Source: Lacticaseibacillus zhaodongensis (GTDB lineage: Bacteria > Bacillota > Bacilli > Lactobacillales > Lactobacillaceae). From it: a stretch of DNA of 64,000 nt. Numbering within the stretch: the stretch's first letter is position 1; every line of letters starts with the position of its first letter. The DNA lies in NCBI RefSeq assembly GCF_009687905.1, contig NZ_BLBG01000005.1, positions 120,529 to 184,528 on the forward strand. The letters run 5' to 3'. Positions 1 through 9,261 of this stretch are shown here, piece after piece. The notes beneath the pieces were generated by a model, which saw nothing but the letters and a program-made list of their open reading frames with translations, did not search any database and was not told the DNA's origin. The position numbers and the translations under genes were made by a program.

Positions 1-41
1 ACCGGGAGCGGTTTGCCTACGAATTAAATATGTGAAACAAA

Positions 42-69
42 GCCGTCTGTGGATAAGCAGGCGGCTTTT
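42..69 (+). terminator. Rho-independent terminator of an upstream gene
   Basis: A 9-bp stem, GCCGTCTG-type arm against CAGGCGGC with one wobble, is followed by TTTTT. It presumably ends a gene lying left of the window. The loop itself contains the DnaA-box-like TGTGGATAA. Confidence 0.65.
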
Positions 70-170
70 TGCACCCAATCATTAGTTTGTCCACAAGCAC
101 TTGTGGACAGTGGGCATAAGTCGCCTAAATAAGTGGCAAAAGTATGTTCGCTGTGGACATATGTGGATAA
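48..170. other. Cluster of DnaA-box-like sites
   Basis: Two exact TGTGGATAA boxes (48-56 and 162-170, the reverse complement of TTATCCACA), one TTGTCCACA (87-95, one mismatch) and the weaker TGTGGACAT (152-160) lie within 125 bp of AT-rich DNA. Such spacing suggests DnaA binding, for example DnaA titration or control of a nearby gene. There is no dnaA or dnaN gene beside it, so I do not call it the origin. Confidence 0.4.
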
Positions 171-282
171 GTCCCCGTGAAACAGGACAAAATCTGGCTA
201 AATCAGCGGAATTTTGCTGCTGAAATCAAAATTTGACCTTTTAGCTGCATGGTTGCCGTAATTTTGTGATATTACATCTATA

Positions 283-296
283 TGGAAACGCTTGCA
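283..296 (+). promoter_or_regulatory. Catabolite-responsive element (cre)
   Basis: TGGAAACGCTTGCA fits the CcpA cre consensus TGNAANCGNTNNCA at every fixed position. It lies about 130 bp upstream of the small membrane protein gene at 430, in the region where its promoter must be, so carbon catabolite control of that gene is likely. The promoter boxes themselves are not clear. Confidence 0.6.
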
Positions 297-325
297 ATTA
301 GATGGGGGCCGTTACATAATTTAGG

Positions 326-406
326 CGGACAGGGAAGCAGAGTAAGTCCGTTTTGAGCGCCACCACACCGCAGCATTAGCCAATGCCTGAACCAAAGACC
401 GTGTGG
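326..406 (+). promoter_or_regulatory. Structured 5' leader (two hairpins), unknown class
   Basis: Two possible hairpins precede the gene at 430: CGGAC/GTCCG (326-330 with 346-350), and CCACAC/GTGTGG (363-368 with 401-406) enclosing an inner GCATT/AATGC hairpin. The second ends 10 nt before the AGGAGG ribosome binding site (417-422), so it could influence translation. I could not match it to a known riboswitch. Confidence 0.3.
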
Positions 407-429
407 CAACGCCCCCAGGAGGAAAGATT

Positions 430-648
430 ATGAGCTACGCAGCAATGTTTTTGGGTTTGGCTTTAGTTATCATCGCGGTGTTTGAGTTCCGCAAGGCGTA
501 CAGTTATACACACATGTTGAACACTAATGGTGGCAGCGGTATGGCGATGTCTGCCAGCATGGAGAGTGTGTGCGGGTATGCGTGCGCGGCAATCATGCTG
601 ATCGGCGGCATCGCGGTCATGTCAATCGAGTTCATGAATAACCTGTAA
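430..648 (+). CDS. Small two-helix membrane protein
   Basis: This 72-residue protein starts MSYAAMFLGLALVI and has two hydrophobic helices, roughly residues 4-18 and 46-64, joined by a Gly/Ser/Met-rich loop. The ATG at 430 is chosen because AGGAGG lies 7 nt upstream; the frame stays open a little further upstream without a ribosome binding site. A terminator follows at 694, so it is transcribed alone, apparently under the cre at 283. I do not recognise the family. It has no catalytic motif and could be a small stress or transporter-accessory peptide. Confidence 0.65.
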   Translation: MSYAAMFLGLALVIIAVFEFRKAYSYTHMLNTNGGSGMAMSASMESVCGYACAAIMLIGGIAVMSIEFMNNL

Positions 649-693
649 TGCACGATGAAGATTGACTAGGCAACGAACGACATGAATATCGGG

Positions 694-722
694 TAGGCGT
701 CCTCAGGGGGATGCCTATTTTT
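694..722 (+). terminator. Rho-independent terminator
   Basis: TAGGCGTCC pairs with GGATGCCTA (one G-T pair) around a 6-nt loop and is followed by TTTTT. It ends the transcript of the small membrane protein gene. Confidence 0.75.
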
Positions 723-776
723 CTTGGGTCACGTCTCGCTAACTGCAAAATTTTAGTGGGTGTGCTGTAAGCCCGC

Positions 777-1013
777 GGGGAGGGGCGCCGCTGCTCCGCG
801 TCGCAAATACTTTCGCGTGGAACAGCCCGGGGCCGGCTCCCGCCAAACTCCGTGCTTTGCACTCCGTGTGGCTCCCGCCTAATTTTGGGGCCGCCCTCAC
901 TTCGTTCAGTTGCGGTCCCAAAATCACCCCCAGTTGATAAGCAGAAGTCCGCTGCTTATCAACTGTTTGGGCTTTACGCGGTATTTGCTACGCTACGCAG
1001 CGGCGCCCCTCCC
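777..1013. repeat. Class D intergenic repeat, copy 1
   Basis: The ends form a long inverted repeat: GGGAGGGGCGCCGCTGC at the left against GCAGCGGCGCCCCTCCC at the right, extended inward by GCAAATA/TATTTGC. Inside, close to the right arm, a perfect hairpin AGTTGATAAGC/GCTTATCAACT (932-964) stands apart from the main helix. Short reading frames inside are high-GC artefacts. The architecture resembles the repeat at 13225, although the sequences differ. Confidence 0.6.
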
Positions 1014-1170
1014 GGCTACATTGGTTTCCATGAGATAGGTAGCTTACAATGGAACGAATCGCACGCGCAACTGTGATCCAGCTTAATAGCTTTCGAAACT
1101 TTCCCGGAGCAATTTGAATTCAACAACTATCGCCAGTTACAACGTGCAAATCTATAAACTGTCATAACAG

Positions 1171-1402
1171 GCTTAGGACATATTTTTACAAACGCGCAAT
1201 ATGTCGCAAAAAGTCAAGCGGGACAAGGTGTCCAGCGATTGCTAAAAATATGGCTTGCTACAATGTTCACAAGTTCACCGAAATTACCGAACTATTCAGT
1301 ATTTCGACTTAAACTACGATTCATATTTTGATTGTTCCTGTAAAGCCTGTTATATCAGCGGATTGGGCCGCTTTTGCGCATATTTGTAAATATGTCCTAA
1401 GC
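1171..1402. mobile_element. MITE-like element, copy 1
   Basis: The ends GCTTAGGACATATTT (1171-1185) and AAATATGTCCTAAGC (1388-1402) are perfect inverted repeats, continued inward by a GCGCAA/TTGCGC match. There is no coding capacity in about 220 bp of AT-rich DNA. The same GGACATATTT...GCGCA termini bound the element at 63631-63917. A TA on each side of the GGACAT...ATGTCC core could be a target duplication. It is probably mobilised in trans by a transposase outside the window. Confidence 0.6.
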
Positions 1403-1404
1403 GA

Positions 1405-1556
1405 GTTTTCAGCTTATTGGTGCAGCCCTGTTTTGTGTCAGACTATTGATCGGCTGTTATAGCCGATGGTAATTCTGTAAGTAAGCTGTGTCGTTGTTAG
1501 TCGCCGCAATCTCATCTGTGTTGAGTTATGTGAGTGTCAAATGAGAGCATCTCTGT
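1405..1556. other. Intergenic stretch without recognised features
   Basis: About 150 bp between the MITE-like element and the class A repeat. I see no gene, terminator or clear promoter. Confidence 0.5.
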
Positions 1557-1557
1557 A

Positions 1558-1859
1558 GGGCGGCGAACGCCTTTTCCGGGAGCGGAACTGGCGGTAGTGA
1601 CCATGCTGAAACGATAAAGAAGAACGGTATTCTTGCGGTCTATGCAAGGGTACCGTTCTTCTTTATCGGGGATAGTGGAGAGACCGCCTAGTAAGATTAA
1701 TGTAGTGCTGAGAGTTTACCGATGGTGTTGCGAAAGCACGGGCGGGCTCGGAACTAAGGCGGAAGACTTGGCGCTTTTTGCCAAGCCTGGAGCCGTGCCC
1801 CAGCATGCCTGTCTGTCACTACCGCCAGTGAAGCGGACGGAAAATGCGCTCGTCGCCCG
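1558..1859 (+). repeat. Class A intergenic repeat, copy A1
   Basis: The outer arms GGGCGGCGAACGCC and its partner near 1850-1859 pair, as do GGCGGTAGTGAC and GTCACTACCGCC further in. The constant box CATGCTGAAACGA is followed by a variable hairpin (1613-1667; GATAAAGAAGAACGGT arm) and then the constant TCGGGG...GTGGAGAGACCGCC. A second hairpin with GACTTGGC/GCCAAGC lies near 1770. The element lies beyond the 3' end of metF. Confidence 0.75.
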
Positions 1860-1911
1860 GAAGCAAACGTCAGCAGCTGCGCCCCTCCCGGCGGCCAGAA
1901 CTATCCAAACG

Positions 1912-1947
1912 CAAAAAGTACCCTGATTCCACATACTGGAGTCAGGG
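1912..1947 (-). terminator. Terminator of metE-metF
   Basis: Read on the minus strand, CCCTGACTCCA pairs with TGGAATCAGGG, followed by TACTTTTT. It lies about 25 bp beyond the metF stop codon. Confidence 0.7.
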
Positions 1948-1970
1948 CGCTTTGCTTTAACGGTCTAGGT

Positions 1971-2846
1971 TTAGCTACGAATAATGTTCCGCGTTGCTTC
2001 GATGATGCGCCCAGCCACTGTCGGGTTGTCCATCGTGTACAGGTGGATGCCATCAACGCCATGCGCCATCAAGTCGACAATCTGCTCGATGGCGTACGCA
2101 ATCCCTGCATCGCGCAGGGCGTCGGGTTTGTCGGCGAACTTGTCGAGGATGTTCGACAGCTTGGCCGGCAGCTCCACACCGGACATCGCGCGCATGCGCT
2201 CCGCCTGCTTGGTGGACATGATCGGCATGATGCCGGCTTCGATCGGCACGTCGATGCCGGCGAAGCGGCAGCGGTCGACGAACTTGTAGAAGGCTTCGTT
2301 GTCGAAGAACAGCTGCGAGATGAGCTCGCTGGTGCCGGCGTCGACCTTGGTCTTCAGGTGGCGGATGTCACTGAGGGCGTCCGGGGATTCTGGATGGCCT
2401 TCGGGGTAGCAGGCACCCAAAATGTTGAAGTCGCCGTGCTGCTTGATGTAGGCCACCAAGTCACTGGCGTAGTGGAAGTCGTCGCTGTAACGGCCACCTT
2501 CGGGAATATCACCGCGCAGGGCCAGAATGTTCTGGATGCCTGCGTCCTTGGCGCGGGCCAAGAAGTCGTCGACGGCGGCGCGGTCAAGGCGGGCGGCTGG
2601 CAAGTGGACAACGGATTCGGTGTGGTAGCGGTCCTTGATCATGCTGGCGATTTGGATGGTCGCCTTTGCGGGGTTACTACCACCGCCGCGGTAGGTGACG
2701 GAGACAAAATCGGGCTGAACTTCTTGAATCACGTCCATGGTCTCGCAGACGCGCTTTTCGGCACCGTCATTGTCAATGTTGCGGGGCGGGAAAACCTCAA
2801 AGGAGAAGACGGGTTTGTCCTGCCGGAAGAAATCACTTGTTTTCAT
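1971..2846 (-). CDS. metF: 5,10-methylenetetrahydrofolate reductase
   Basis: MetF reduces 5,10-methylene-THF to 5-methyl-THF, the methyl donor for MetE. The N-terminus has the family signature FSFEVFPPR with its conserved glutamate, followed by VSVTYRGGG and LALRGD motifs of the FAD-binding TIM barrel. The 291-residue length is normal. The ATG at 2846 lies inside the last codons of metE (14-nt overlap) and has GAGGA 9 nt upstream, so I prefer it to the in-frame codon 7 residues earlier. The overlap indicates translational coupling, and both genes share the T-box leader at 5173-5487. Confidence 0.93.
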   Translation of the reverse strand: MKTSDFFRQDKPVFSFEVFPPRNIDNDGAEKRVCETMDVIQEVQPDFVSVTYRGGGSNPAKATIQIASMIKDRYHTESVVHLPAARLDRAAVDDFLARAKDAGIQNILALRGDIPEGGRYSDDFHYASDLVAYIKQHGDFNILGACYPEGHPESPDALSDIRHLKTKVDAGTSELISQLFFDNEAFYKFVDRCRFAGIDVPIEAGIMPIMSTKQAERMRAMSGVELPAKLSNILDKFADKPDALRDAGIAYAIEQIVDLMAHGVDGIHLYTMDNPTVAGRIIEATRNIIRS

Positions 2847-5115
2847 TGGCGAGTTCCTCGCGGACAACCTTCGTTGCGTTGACCAGGTTGATCAGGCTGG
2901 CCTTGGCTTCGGGTTCGTCACGGGTCTTGAGGCCACAGTCAGGGTTGATCCAGACGTGGTCGGCCGGAATTTTGCTCAAAATCTTGTGGATGACGTCGAT
3001 GATTTCCTGTTCGGACGGGATCCGTGGGGAGTGGATGTCGTAAACACCAGGGCCCACGTGGGTCTCGAAGTGGTTCTTCTGGAGTGCATCGAGCAGGGTG
3101 AGGTCACCACGGCTGGCTTCGAAGGAGATGACGTCGGCGTCGAGGTCGTCGATGGCCTTCACGATGTCGCCGAATTCGGAGTAGCACATGTGGGTGTGGA
3201 TCTGGGTCGTAGGCTGGACCTTGCTGGCAACGAGCCGGAATGCAGGAACGGCCCAGTCAAGGTATTTGCTGTACCAGTCGGACTTGCGCAGCGGCAACTT
3301 TTCGCGGAGTGCGGCTTCGTCGATCTGGATAATCTTGATGCCGTGCTTTTCGAGGTCGAGGACTTCTTCCTGCAGGGCGAGAGCGAGCTGCTTAGTTGAA
3401 AGCTCGCGGCTGATGTCCTCACGCGGGAAGGACCAGTTGAGCATCGTAACGGGGCCGGTGAGCATCCCCTTCATGATGTGGTCCGTCTGCTTCTGGGCGA
3501 AGACGGATGTGGCAACGGTGATCGGCTCGCGACGGGAAACATCACCCCAGATGATTGGGGGCTTAACGCCACGGGTGCCGTATGACTGGACCCAAGCGTT
3601 CTCGGTGAAGATGTAACCATTCAGGTGTTCACCGAAGTATTCAACCATGTCGTTCCGCTCGAATTCACCGTGGACCAAGACATCAATCCCAATTTCTTCC
3701 TGGAACTTGATCCAGCGCTTGGTTTCCTCTTCGTTGAACTGGTCGTACTGTTCGCGGGTGATTTCACCCTTGCGCAACTTGGAGCGGTTCTGGCGGACGG
3801 CGCGGGACTGGGGGAAACTACCAATCGTGGTGGTTGGCAGTTCTGGCAGCTTGAACTCTTCCTTTTGGATCTTGAGGCGTTCAGCGCGGGCTGGGGTGCG
3901 GGTGTAATCCGCATCCGTCAGTGCGGCGATTTTGGCGTTCAGTTCCTTGTTCTCTTCGTAGCGCGGCTTGCTGAAGAGGGCCACGTTGGCGGTGTAAGCC
4001 GGGTTGTTCAGGTCGCTGGCGACGATTGCATCGATGTCGTGCAGTTCGGCGAGCTTTTCCTCGGCAAAAGCCAGGTACTTCTTCTTGCTGTCCGGCAATT
4101 TGGTTTCGTTGCGCAGGGTGTAAGGTACGTGCAGCAGGGAGCAGGAAGTGCTGATGACGACCTTGGCGTCCGTGCGCTGCTTGATGGCTTCAAGCGTGCT
4201 CAGGACCTTGGCGTAGTGGGCCTTCCAGATGTTCTTGCCGTTGATAACGCCGGCGAAGAGGATTTTGTCAGCGGGGAACTTTACGTCGTCAAGGACTTCG
4301 AGGTTCTTGCGGCCCTCAATGAAGTCGAGGCCGATGCCATCGAAGTCGAGGCTGGTAACGAGGTCCAGGGAGTCACGCAGGTCGCCGAAGTAAGTCTGGA
4401 GCAGGACCTTGACGCCACCCTTGTTTGGCAAAATGTCATCGTAGAGCTGTTTGAAGAGGTCGCGGTCGGCCGGAGTCTGGTCGTAAACCAGTGCGGGCTC
4501 GTCGATCTGGATCCACTTAGCGCCGAGGCCTTCCAGCTTTTCAATGATTTCGCTGTAGGCCTTGATCAGGTCCGCGGTGAAGTCAGCGGGCTTCTTGCCG
4601 TCAAGGAAGCGGCCGAGCCGGAGCAGGGTGTAGGGGCCGACGATGACAGGGCGGGTGAGAATGCCCTCACTTTTGGCTTCGCTGAACTCATCGAAAATTT
4701 TGCTGCCGTAGAGCTTGATCTGGGTGTCCTGGTCGAATTCTGGGGTCAGGTAGTGGTAGTTCGTGTTGAACCACTTCTTCATTGGCAGGGCCTTAACGTC
4801 ACCGGCATCGCCCTGGTAACCGCGGGCGATGGCGAAGTATTCGTCCAAGCCATCGAGCCCCAGGTCCTTGTAGCGCTTAGGCACGATGTTCAATAAGAAA
4901 GCCGCGTCGAGCGTGTTGTCAAAATATGAAAAATCGTTGCTCGGAATCTGATCGATGCCGGCGTCCTTGACCACATTCCAGTGGCGCAAGCGTAATTCTT
5001 TTGCGGTTTGCTGCAGCTCAGCCGCGCTAATGCGCTTCTTAAAGAATTTCTGGGTCGCGAACTTCAACTCGCGGTGTTCACCGATGCGGGGGTAGCCGAT
5101 AATAGTAGTTGTCAT
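2833..5115 (-). CDS. metE: Cobalamin-independent methionine synthase
   Basis: MetE transfers the methyl group of 5-methyl-THF polyglutamate to homocysteine in the last step of methionine synthesis. At 760 residues it has both barrels: an N-terminal half beginning [17 protein letters not shown] and a C-terminal catalytic half with TTTIGSFPQ. The zinc ligands are visible in [10 protein letters not shown] (His and Cys) and NPDCGLKTR (Cys). The start has AAGGAG 8 nt upstream. It is first in the metE-metF operon and is controlled by the Met T-box immediately upstream. Confidence 0.96.
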   Translation of the reverse strand: MTTTIIGYPRIGEHRELKFATQKFFKKRISAAELQQTAKELRLRHWNVVKDAGIDQIPSNDFSYFDNTLDAAFLLNIVPKRYKDLGLDGLDEYFAIARGYQGDAGDVKALPMKKWFNTNYHYLTPEFDQDTQIKLYGSKIFDEFSEAKSEGILTRPVIVGPYTLLRLGRFLDGKKPADFTADLIKAYSEIIEKLEGLGAKWIQIDEPALVYDQTPADRDLFKQLYDDILPNKGGVKVLLQTYFGDLRDSLDLVTSLDFDGIGLDFIEGRKNLEVLDDVKFPADKILFAGVINGKNIWKAHYAKVLSTLEAIKQRTDAKVVISTSCSLLHVPYTLRNETKLPDSKKKYLAFAEEKLAELHDIDAIVASDLNNPAYTANVALFSKPRYEENKELNAKIAALTDADYTRTPARAERLKIQKEEFKLPELPTTTIGSFPQSRAVRQNRSKLRKGEITREQYDQFNEEETKRWIKFQEEIGIDVLVHGEFERNDMVEYFGEHLNGYIFTENAWVQSYGTRGVKPPIIWGDVSRREPITVATSVFAQKQTDHIMKGMLTGPVTMLNWSFPREDISRELSTKQLALALQEEVLDLEKHGIKIIQIDEAALREKLPLRKSDWYSKYLDWAVPAFRLVASKVQPTTQIHTHMCYSEFGDIVKAIDDLDADVISFEASRGDLTLLDALQKNHFETHVGPGVYDIHSPRIPSEQEIIDVIHKILSKIPADHVWINPDCGLKTRDEPEAKASLINLVNATKVVREELANENK

Positions 5116-5172
5116 GAGTGGTCTCCTTATAAATTAATGTCTGTGTGTTGAACCTTGAAATAGTCTGAAATC

Positions 5173-5487
5173 AAAAAAGGTCGTCCTGACGCCCTGCAAA
5201 TAGCAGGGGTCAAGGACGACCTTTAGTCGCGTTACCACCTTGGTTTGAAACGACCTCACAGCCGCTTCCTCACTGGGTTCAGTGCTGACGCACGAAACCA
5301 CGGCGCTGTAGTGGGCGCACCCAGAACTACCTCAAGCATTCGGTAGCTCGTGTTAGCTCAACTTGGTCACCCAAGTTGAATCGATTCCGGACCATATTCG
5401 GAAGATTTCCGTTGTGAACTTGCAGCGGTGCATTCACTCTCTGGAAACGGCAATCATTCCTACTCATCCTGCCATCACACTTTAATA
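5173..5487 (-). promoter_or_regulatory. T-box riboswitch, Met-type, for metE-metF
   Basis: On the minus strand the leader carries the T-box core AAGGTGGTAACGCG (5227-5241) and then a strong terminator, AAAGGTCGTCC...GGACGACCTTTTTT (5173-5224). Stem I has an AGAGAGTGAATGC segment and, further on, CCGAATATGGTCC, where ATG (5393-5395) is the probable specifier codon. Uncharged tRNA-Met would stabilise the antiterminator and switch on metE-metF. A TAT (Tyr) specifier, one base earlier, is less consistent with the downstream genes. Confidence 0.88.
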
Positions 5488-5495
5488 TTGGCCTC

Positions 5496-5524
5496 AATAT
5501 ACGCCACACATTAACTGCTGTCAA
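5496..5524 (-). promoter_or_regulatory. Promoter of the metE T-box leader
   Basis: On the minus strand TTGACA (5519-5524), a 17-bp spacer and TATATT (5496-5501) form an almost perfect vegetative promoter. The transcript would start at the beginning of the T-box stem I region. Confidence 0.85.
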
Positions 5525-5558
5525 GCCCGGCAGAGGTCACAATTAGTTAGATGCTACT

Positions 5559-5615
5559 GCACTTTTTGCATATCATTTATTTTGTAAATGATACGCATCA
5601 ATACTGCAAAAGTGC
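5559..5615. other. Nested inverted repeats between divergent genes
   Basis: An inner palindrome, TATCATTTA/TAAATGATA, lies within an outer pair GCACTTTTTGC/GCAAAAGTGC. It sits between the metE promoter and the GH65 gene, where an operator or cruciform could act on either gene. There is no T-run, so it is not a simple terminator. Confidence 0.4.
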
Positions 5616-5732
5616 CGCAAAATATAGAACTAACGGCATTTTACCTCTTAGCACTCAGCTAGCCGGTTTGCTAATCGCACTGGTTTAAGTTAACATAATC
5701 ATGTAACCACACTCGCGAAAGGGGATTATCAA

Positions 5733-8477
5733 TTGAAAACAATTTCGTTAAAAGTTAGCGATGAAGTCATCGAACTTGATTACGCCACAGGTGCTGATGC
5801 CGGCACCAAGCGCCACGTCAGCATCGCCTACATCACCGACCAGTCAGTGGGTGACAACCTCGAAAACATCAAGGTCCAGCTGGCCGGGGTCGATTTTGAC
5901 ACCATCATCTTGGAGAATCCCCTGAGCTACGCGTTCTCAGACACCATCGTGGGCATTAATCACCGCCGTATTGATATCGGCCTGGCGCTGACCAACATGT
6001 TCAACGTACCGGTGCTGTCCCGCAACGCCGTCAACAAGCTGGGCCTTGAAGAAGCCTATAAGCAGAAACTGGATTACGATGGCTGGCACCTTGATTACTA
6101 CGGCCAGTACAGTGGCAAGCGCAACTACGGCCAGGAGGCGCTCCTCACCGTGGGCAATGGTTACCTGGGTTTACGCGGTGCGTACATAGCCAGTCAGGCC
6201 GATGCCGACAATTACCCCGGCATGTACGTGGCCGGGGTCTACAACCAGAACACCAGCAACATTAATGGCAAGGATGTCACCAATGAGGACCTCGTCAACC
6301 TGCCGAACGCTCAGTACATGAGCTTCGGAGTCGACAAGGGTGAGCCTTTTGCGGTCCACAAGCGCACGGTCGATGACGTCTACCGGAGTCTTGACCTGCA
6401 CACAGGGATGCTGACGACGAGTATGATCATCACCCTGGCAACGGGGCACAAGTTGCTGCTGCAGGAACAAAAGGTGGCCGACATGCATGACTGGCACCAT
6501 TTTGCCATCAAAGTCACGCTCACGCCAATCAACTGGTCCGGCTCGCTGCAGATTTACACCGGGATCGACGGCAGCGTGATAAACGCCAACGTTGACCGCT
6601 ACGCCCAGTTCGACCAGCGCCACTTCGACGTGACCGGCATGAGCAGTGCCGGCACCGACGCCTTCCTCAGCGGCCGCACCAAGCACAGTAATATCGACTT
6701 CACCATTGGCACCCGCGTGACGATGGCCGACCGCGACATCGCCGGTGATATGCAGGCCACGACCGAAAACGACAAAATTGAGCAGCGCTTCAGCGTTCCG
6801 GTGCAGCAGGGTAAGAGTTACAGCTTCGAAAAGACCGTGGCCGTGTACACCAGCAATGATGTTAAAGCGGAGCAGCTGGCACCGAGCGTGGAAAAGGAAT
6901 TAAATGCCGCCAGTTTTGCCAGTACATTTGCCCACACCCGTGACTACTACAGCAAGGTTTGGAATGAGTGCGACATCCGGATCACCGGGGATGTCACCAG
7001 CCAAAAGCTCAGCCGCGTCAACATCGTGCACCTCTTCACCTCCGCGGCGGCTCTGGCTTCCGGCAAAATTGATGCTTCAATCGGCGCGCGGGGCCTGCAT
7101 GGCGAAGCCTACCGGGGCCACGTGTTCTGGGACGAGATGTTCGCCCTGCCGTTCTACACGCTGCATTATCCTGAACTGGCCAAGCAGATGCTGTTTTACC
7201 GCTACCGGCGCTTGCCGGCAGCGCGGGCGGCGGCCAAGGCGGTCGGCAAGCGCGGGGCCATGTTCCCGTGGCAGTCGGGCCAAAAGGGTGACGAGCAGTC
7301 CCAGTCGACCCACTACAACCCCGTCAGCAAGAAGTGGGATCCCGACAACAGCCACCTGCAGCGGCACGTTTCCCTGGCTGTTGATTACGACGTCTGGTTC
7401 TACACCCACGTCAGCGGTGACAAGGACTTCATGAACCAGTACGGCTTGGAAATTTTACTCGACACCGCCCAGTTCTGGCTGAGCATGTGCGAGTACGACG
7501 CAAAGGACGGCCGCTACCACATTCGCCGCGTCATGGGCCCCGACAAGTTCCACGAGCAGTATCCGAACGCCGCTGAGTATGGGCTCAGCGACAACGCCTA
7601 CACCAACATGGCGGTCGTCTGGCTCTTCAACCTGGTTGCGGACTTGCGGACCAAGGTTTCCAAGGCCCGCTTCACGGAGCTGAGCAAGCAGCTCGGCATT
7701 AGTGCTGCCGACTACCAGGCGATGGCCAAAGTCAGCTCCAAGCTCGCCCTCGGCATCAAGGGCAACATCATCGGTCAGTTTGCCGGCTACTTCAAGCTGG
7801 CGCGGCTCGACTTCGATAAGTACCGCAAGCACTACGGTGATATTTCGCGCCTCGACCGCATTTTGAAGGCCGAGGGTAAGACGCCGGACGCATACCAAGT
7901 TGCCAAGCAGGCCGATACGCTCATGCCGCTGTACAACTGGAACCGCGATACGGTCGACGGCATTCTGAAGCAGATGGGTTACAAGCTGGATAAAGACTAT
8001 CCGCGCCAGAACCTGCTGTACTACCTCGACCGCACCACCCATGGCTCCACGCTTTCCCGGATCGTTTACGCGGCGCTAGAGGAGGAAAACGGCGACAGCG
8101 ACAGCGCTTGGCAGTTGTTCCGGCAGGCACTCTTCTCTGATTACTACGACATTCAGGGCGGCACCACCGCTGAGGGGATTCACCTCGGGGTCATGGGGGC
8201 AACGCTCAACGTGCTCACTCGGGTCTACGGCGGGGTGGACGTCCGCGGCGACCACGTGGTCATCACGCCGCGTCTGCCCGAATCCTGGCAGCAGTTGCAT
8301 TTTGCCCAGACCATCCGCGGCACCAAGCTCACGGTCACGATTACCGCGACCACAATCACTTTGCTGGCGGACCACGACCTGGCGGTTCAGGTTGGCGACC
8401 AGCAAGTGCAGCTCAAGGCAGGTAAGCAGCAAGAGGTTCCGTATCCAGAAGTAGTGACGGAAACCGAAGCATCATAA
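5733..8477 (+). CDS. Glycoside hydrolase family 65 phosphorylase-like protein
   Basis: GH65 enzymes phosphorolyse alpha-glucosides such as maltose, kojibiose or trehalose (6-phosphate), giving beta-glucose 1-phosphate. Family features are TVGNGYLGLRG (about 139-149), GHVFWDEMFALPF, the SDNAYTN motif and a C-terminal beta-sandwich. Translation starts at TTG with AAAGGGG upstream. The next gene encodes beta-phosphoglucomutase, which would use the product. Two oddities stand out: an N-terminal extension of about 110 residues before the usual GH65 start, and GPDKFHE (Lys605) where most members I recall have GPDE with the general-acid glutamate. The substrate is not predictable. Confidence 0.85.
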   Translation: MKTISLKVSDEVIELDYATGADAGTKRHVSIAYITDQSVGDNLENIKVQLAGVDFDTIILENPLSYAFSDTIVGINHRRIDIGLALTNMFNVPVLSRNAVNKLGLEEAYKQKLDYDGWHLDYYGQYSGKRNYGQEALLTVGNGYLGLRGAYIASQADADNYPGMYVAGVYNQNTSNINGKDVTNEDLVNLPNAQYMSFGVDKGEPFAVHKRTVDDVYRSLDLHTGMLTTSMIITLATGHKLLLQEQKVADMHDWHHFAIKVTLTPINWSGSLQIYTGIDGSVINANVDRYAQFDQRHFDVTGMSSAGTDAFLSGRTKHSNIDFTIGTRVTMADRDIAGDMQATTENDKIEQRFSVPVQQGKSYSFEKTVAVYTSNDVKAEQLAPSVEKELNAASFASTFAHTRDYYSKVWNECDIRITGDVTSQKLSRVNIVHLFTSAAALASGKIDASIGARGLHGEAYRGHVFWDEMFALPFYTLHYPELAKQMLFYRYRRLPAARAAAKAVGKRGAMFPWQSGQKGDEQSQSTHYNPVSKKWDPDNSHLQRHVSLAVDYDVWFYTHVSGDKDFMNQYGLEILLDTAQFWLSMCEYDAKDGRYHIRRVMGPDKFHEQYPNAAEYGLSDNAYTNMAVVWLFNLVADLRTKVSKARFTELSKQLGISAADYQAMAKVSSKLALGIKGNIIGQFAGYFKLARLDFDKYRKHYGDISRLDRILKAEGKTPDAYQVAKQADTLMPLYNWNRDTVDGILKQMGYKLDKDYPRQNLLYYLDRTTHGSTLSRIVYAALEEENGDSDSAWQLFRQALFSDYYDIQGGTTAEGIHLGVMGATLNVLTRVYGGVDVRGDHVVITPRLPESWQQLHFAQTIRGTKLTVTITATTITLLADHDLAVQVGDQQVQLKAGKQQEVPYPEVVTETEAS

Positions 8478-8528
8478 CTTAGGTAGCAAAACTATTTAGC
8501 AAGGTAAATTAACGAAAGGATTGATTAG

Positions 8529-9221
8529 ATGACTTCATTCAGCGACATCAAGGGCTTCGTATTCGATTTAGACGGTGTGATCACCGACACGGCACGGTTC
8601 CACTCACTGGCATGGCGCAAGGTGGCCGATAAGGTCGGCGCCCACTGGACGGCGGGACTGGCAGAGCGGCTTAAGGGTATTAGCCGGATGGAGTCACTTG
8701 ACATCATCCTGCAGGCGGCTGGCAAGCAGGATGCTTACACGGAAGATGAGAAGGTCGCCCTGGCCACTAGCAAAAATGCGGAGTACCTGCGCTTAGTCGA
8801 CACTCTGACGCCGGACGACATTTTGCCGGGGATTGCGGACCTTGTGCAGAGTCTGGATGACGGTGGCTACAAGCTGGCGATTGCGTCCGCATCCAAGAAT
8901 GCGCCACGCGTGCTGCAGAACCTTGGCATCAGTCAGTACTTCCCGAACATTGTTGACCCGAGCACGTTGAAGCACGGCAAGCCGGATCCCGAAATCTTCA
9001 TCAAGGCGGCTGAGAGCATTGGCCTCAAGCCGGAGCAGTGCGTCGGTGTTGAGGACGCGGCAGCCGGGGTGCAGGGCATCAAGGCTGCGGGCGAGGTCGC
9101 GGTCGGCATCGGGGATGCGGACGTGTTGAAGCAGGCGGACATGGTGTTCCCGAGCACGGCGGAGTTGACGCTGAGCAATGTGAAGGCGCACATGGATAAG
9201 GATGTATCAGCTGTTAAATAG
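8529..9221 (+). CDS. pgmB: Beta-phosphoglucomutase
   Basis: This HAD-family mutase converts beta-glucose 1-phosphate to glucose 6-phosphate. The nucleophile/acid motif is DLDGVITDTARFHSLAW near the N-terminus, with the cap-domain LKGISRMESL loop, the IASASKNA motif and the C-terminal GVEDAAAGVQGI motif. The 230-residue length is normal. AAAGGA lies upstream of the ATG. It is 51 bp behind the GH65 gene with no terminator between, so the two are probably one operon feeding a disaccharide into glycolysis. Confidence 0.92.
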   Translation: MTSFSDIKGFVFDLDGVITDTARFHSLAWRKVADKVGAHWTAGLAERLKGISRMESLDIILQAAGKQDAYTEDEKVALATSKNAEYLRLVDTLTPDDILPGIADLVQSLDDGGYKLAIASASKNAPRVLQNLGISQYFPNIVDPSTLKHGKPDPEIFIKAAESIGLKPEQCVGVEDAAAGVQGIKAAGEVAVGIGDADVLKQADMVFPSTAELTLSNVKAHMDKDVSAVK

Positions 9222-9261
9222 TGCAAAATCAGGTGCTGGGTTAGTCTGTCGGTAACTGCCA

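Noticed and set aside
48..170. Origin of replication
   Set aside because: The DnaA-like boxes are few, and there is no dnaA, dnaN or unwinding-element arrangement beside them.
1633..1926. Open frames inside the repeats, for example in A1 and in D2 (13240-13551)
   Set aside because: They consist of inverted-repeat sequence that is not conserved between copies and have no start signals.
3625..4896. Long open frames antisense to metE (423 codons) and to metF, GH65, gdhA and others
   Set aside because: They mirror highly expressed GC-rich genes, have no ribosome binding site and translate into sequences without recognisable domains.
5393..5396. Tyr (TAT) specifier in the metE T-box
   Set aside because: ATG one base further matches the methionine genes downstream and lines up with the second leader.
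5370..5400. tRNA-like sequence
   Set aside because: The TTGAATCGATTCCGG segment is part of the T-box leader. No cloverleaf could be assembled there or elsewhere in the window.
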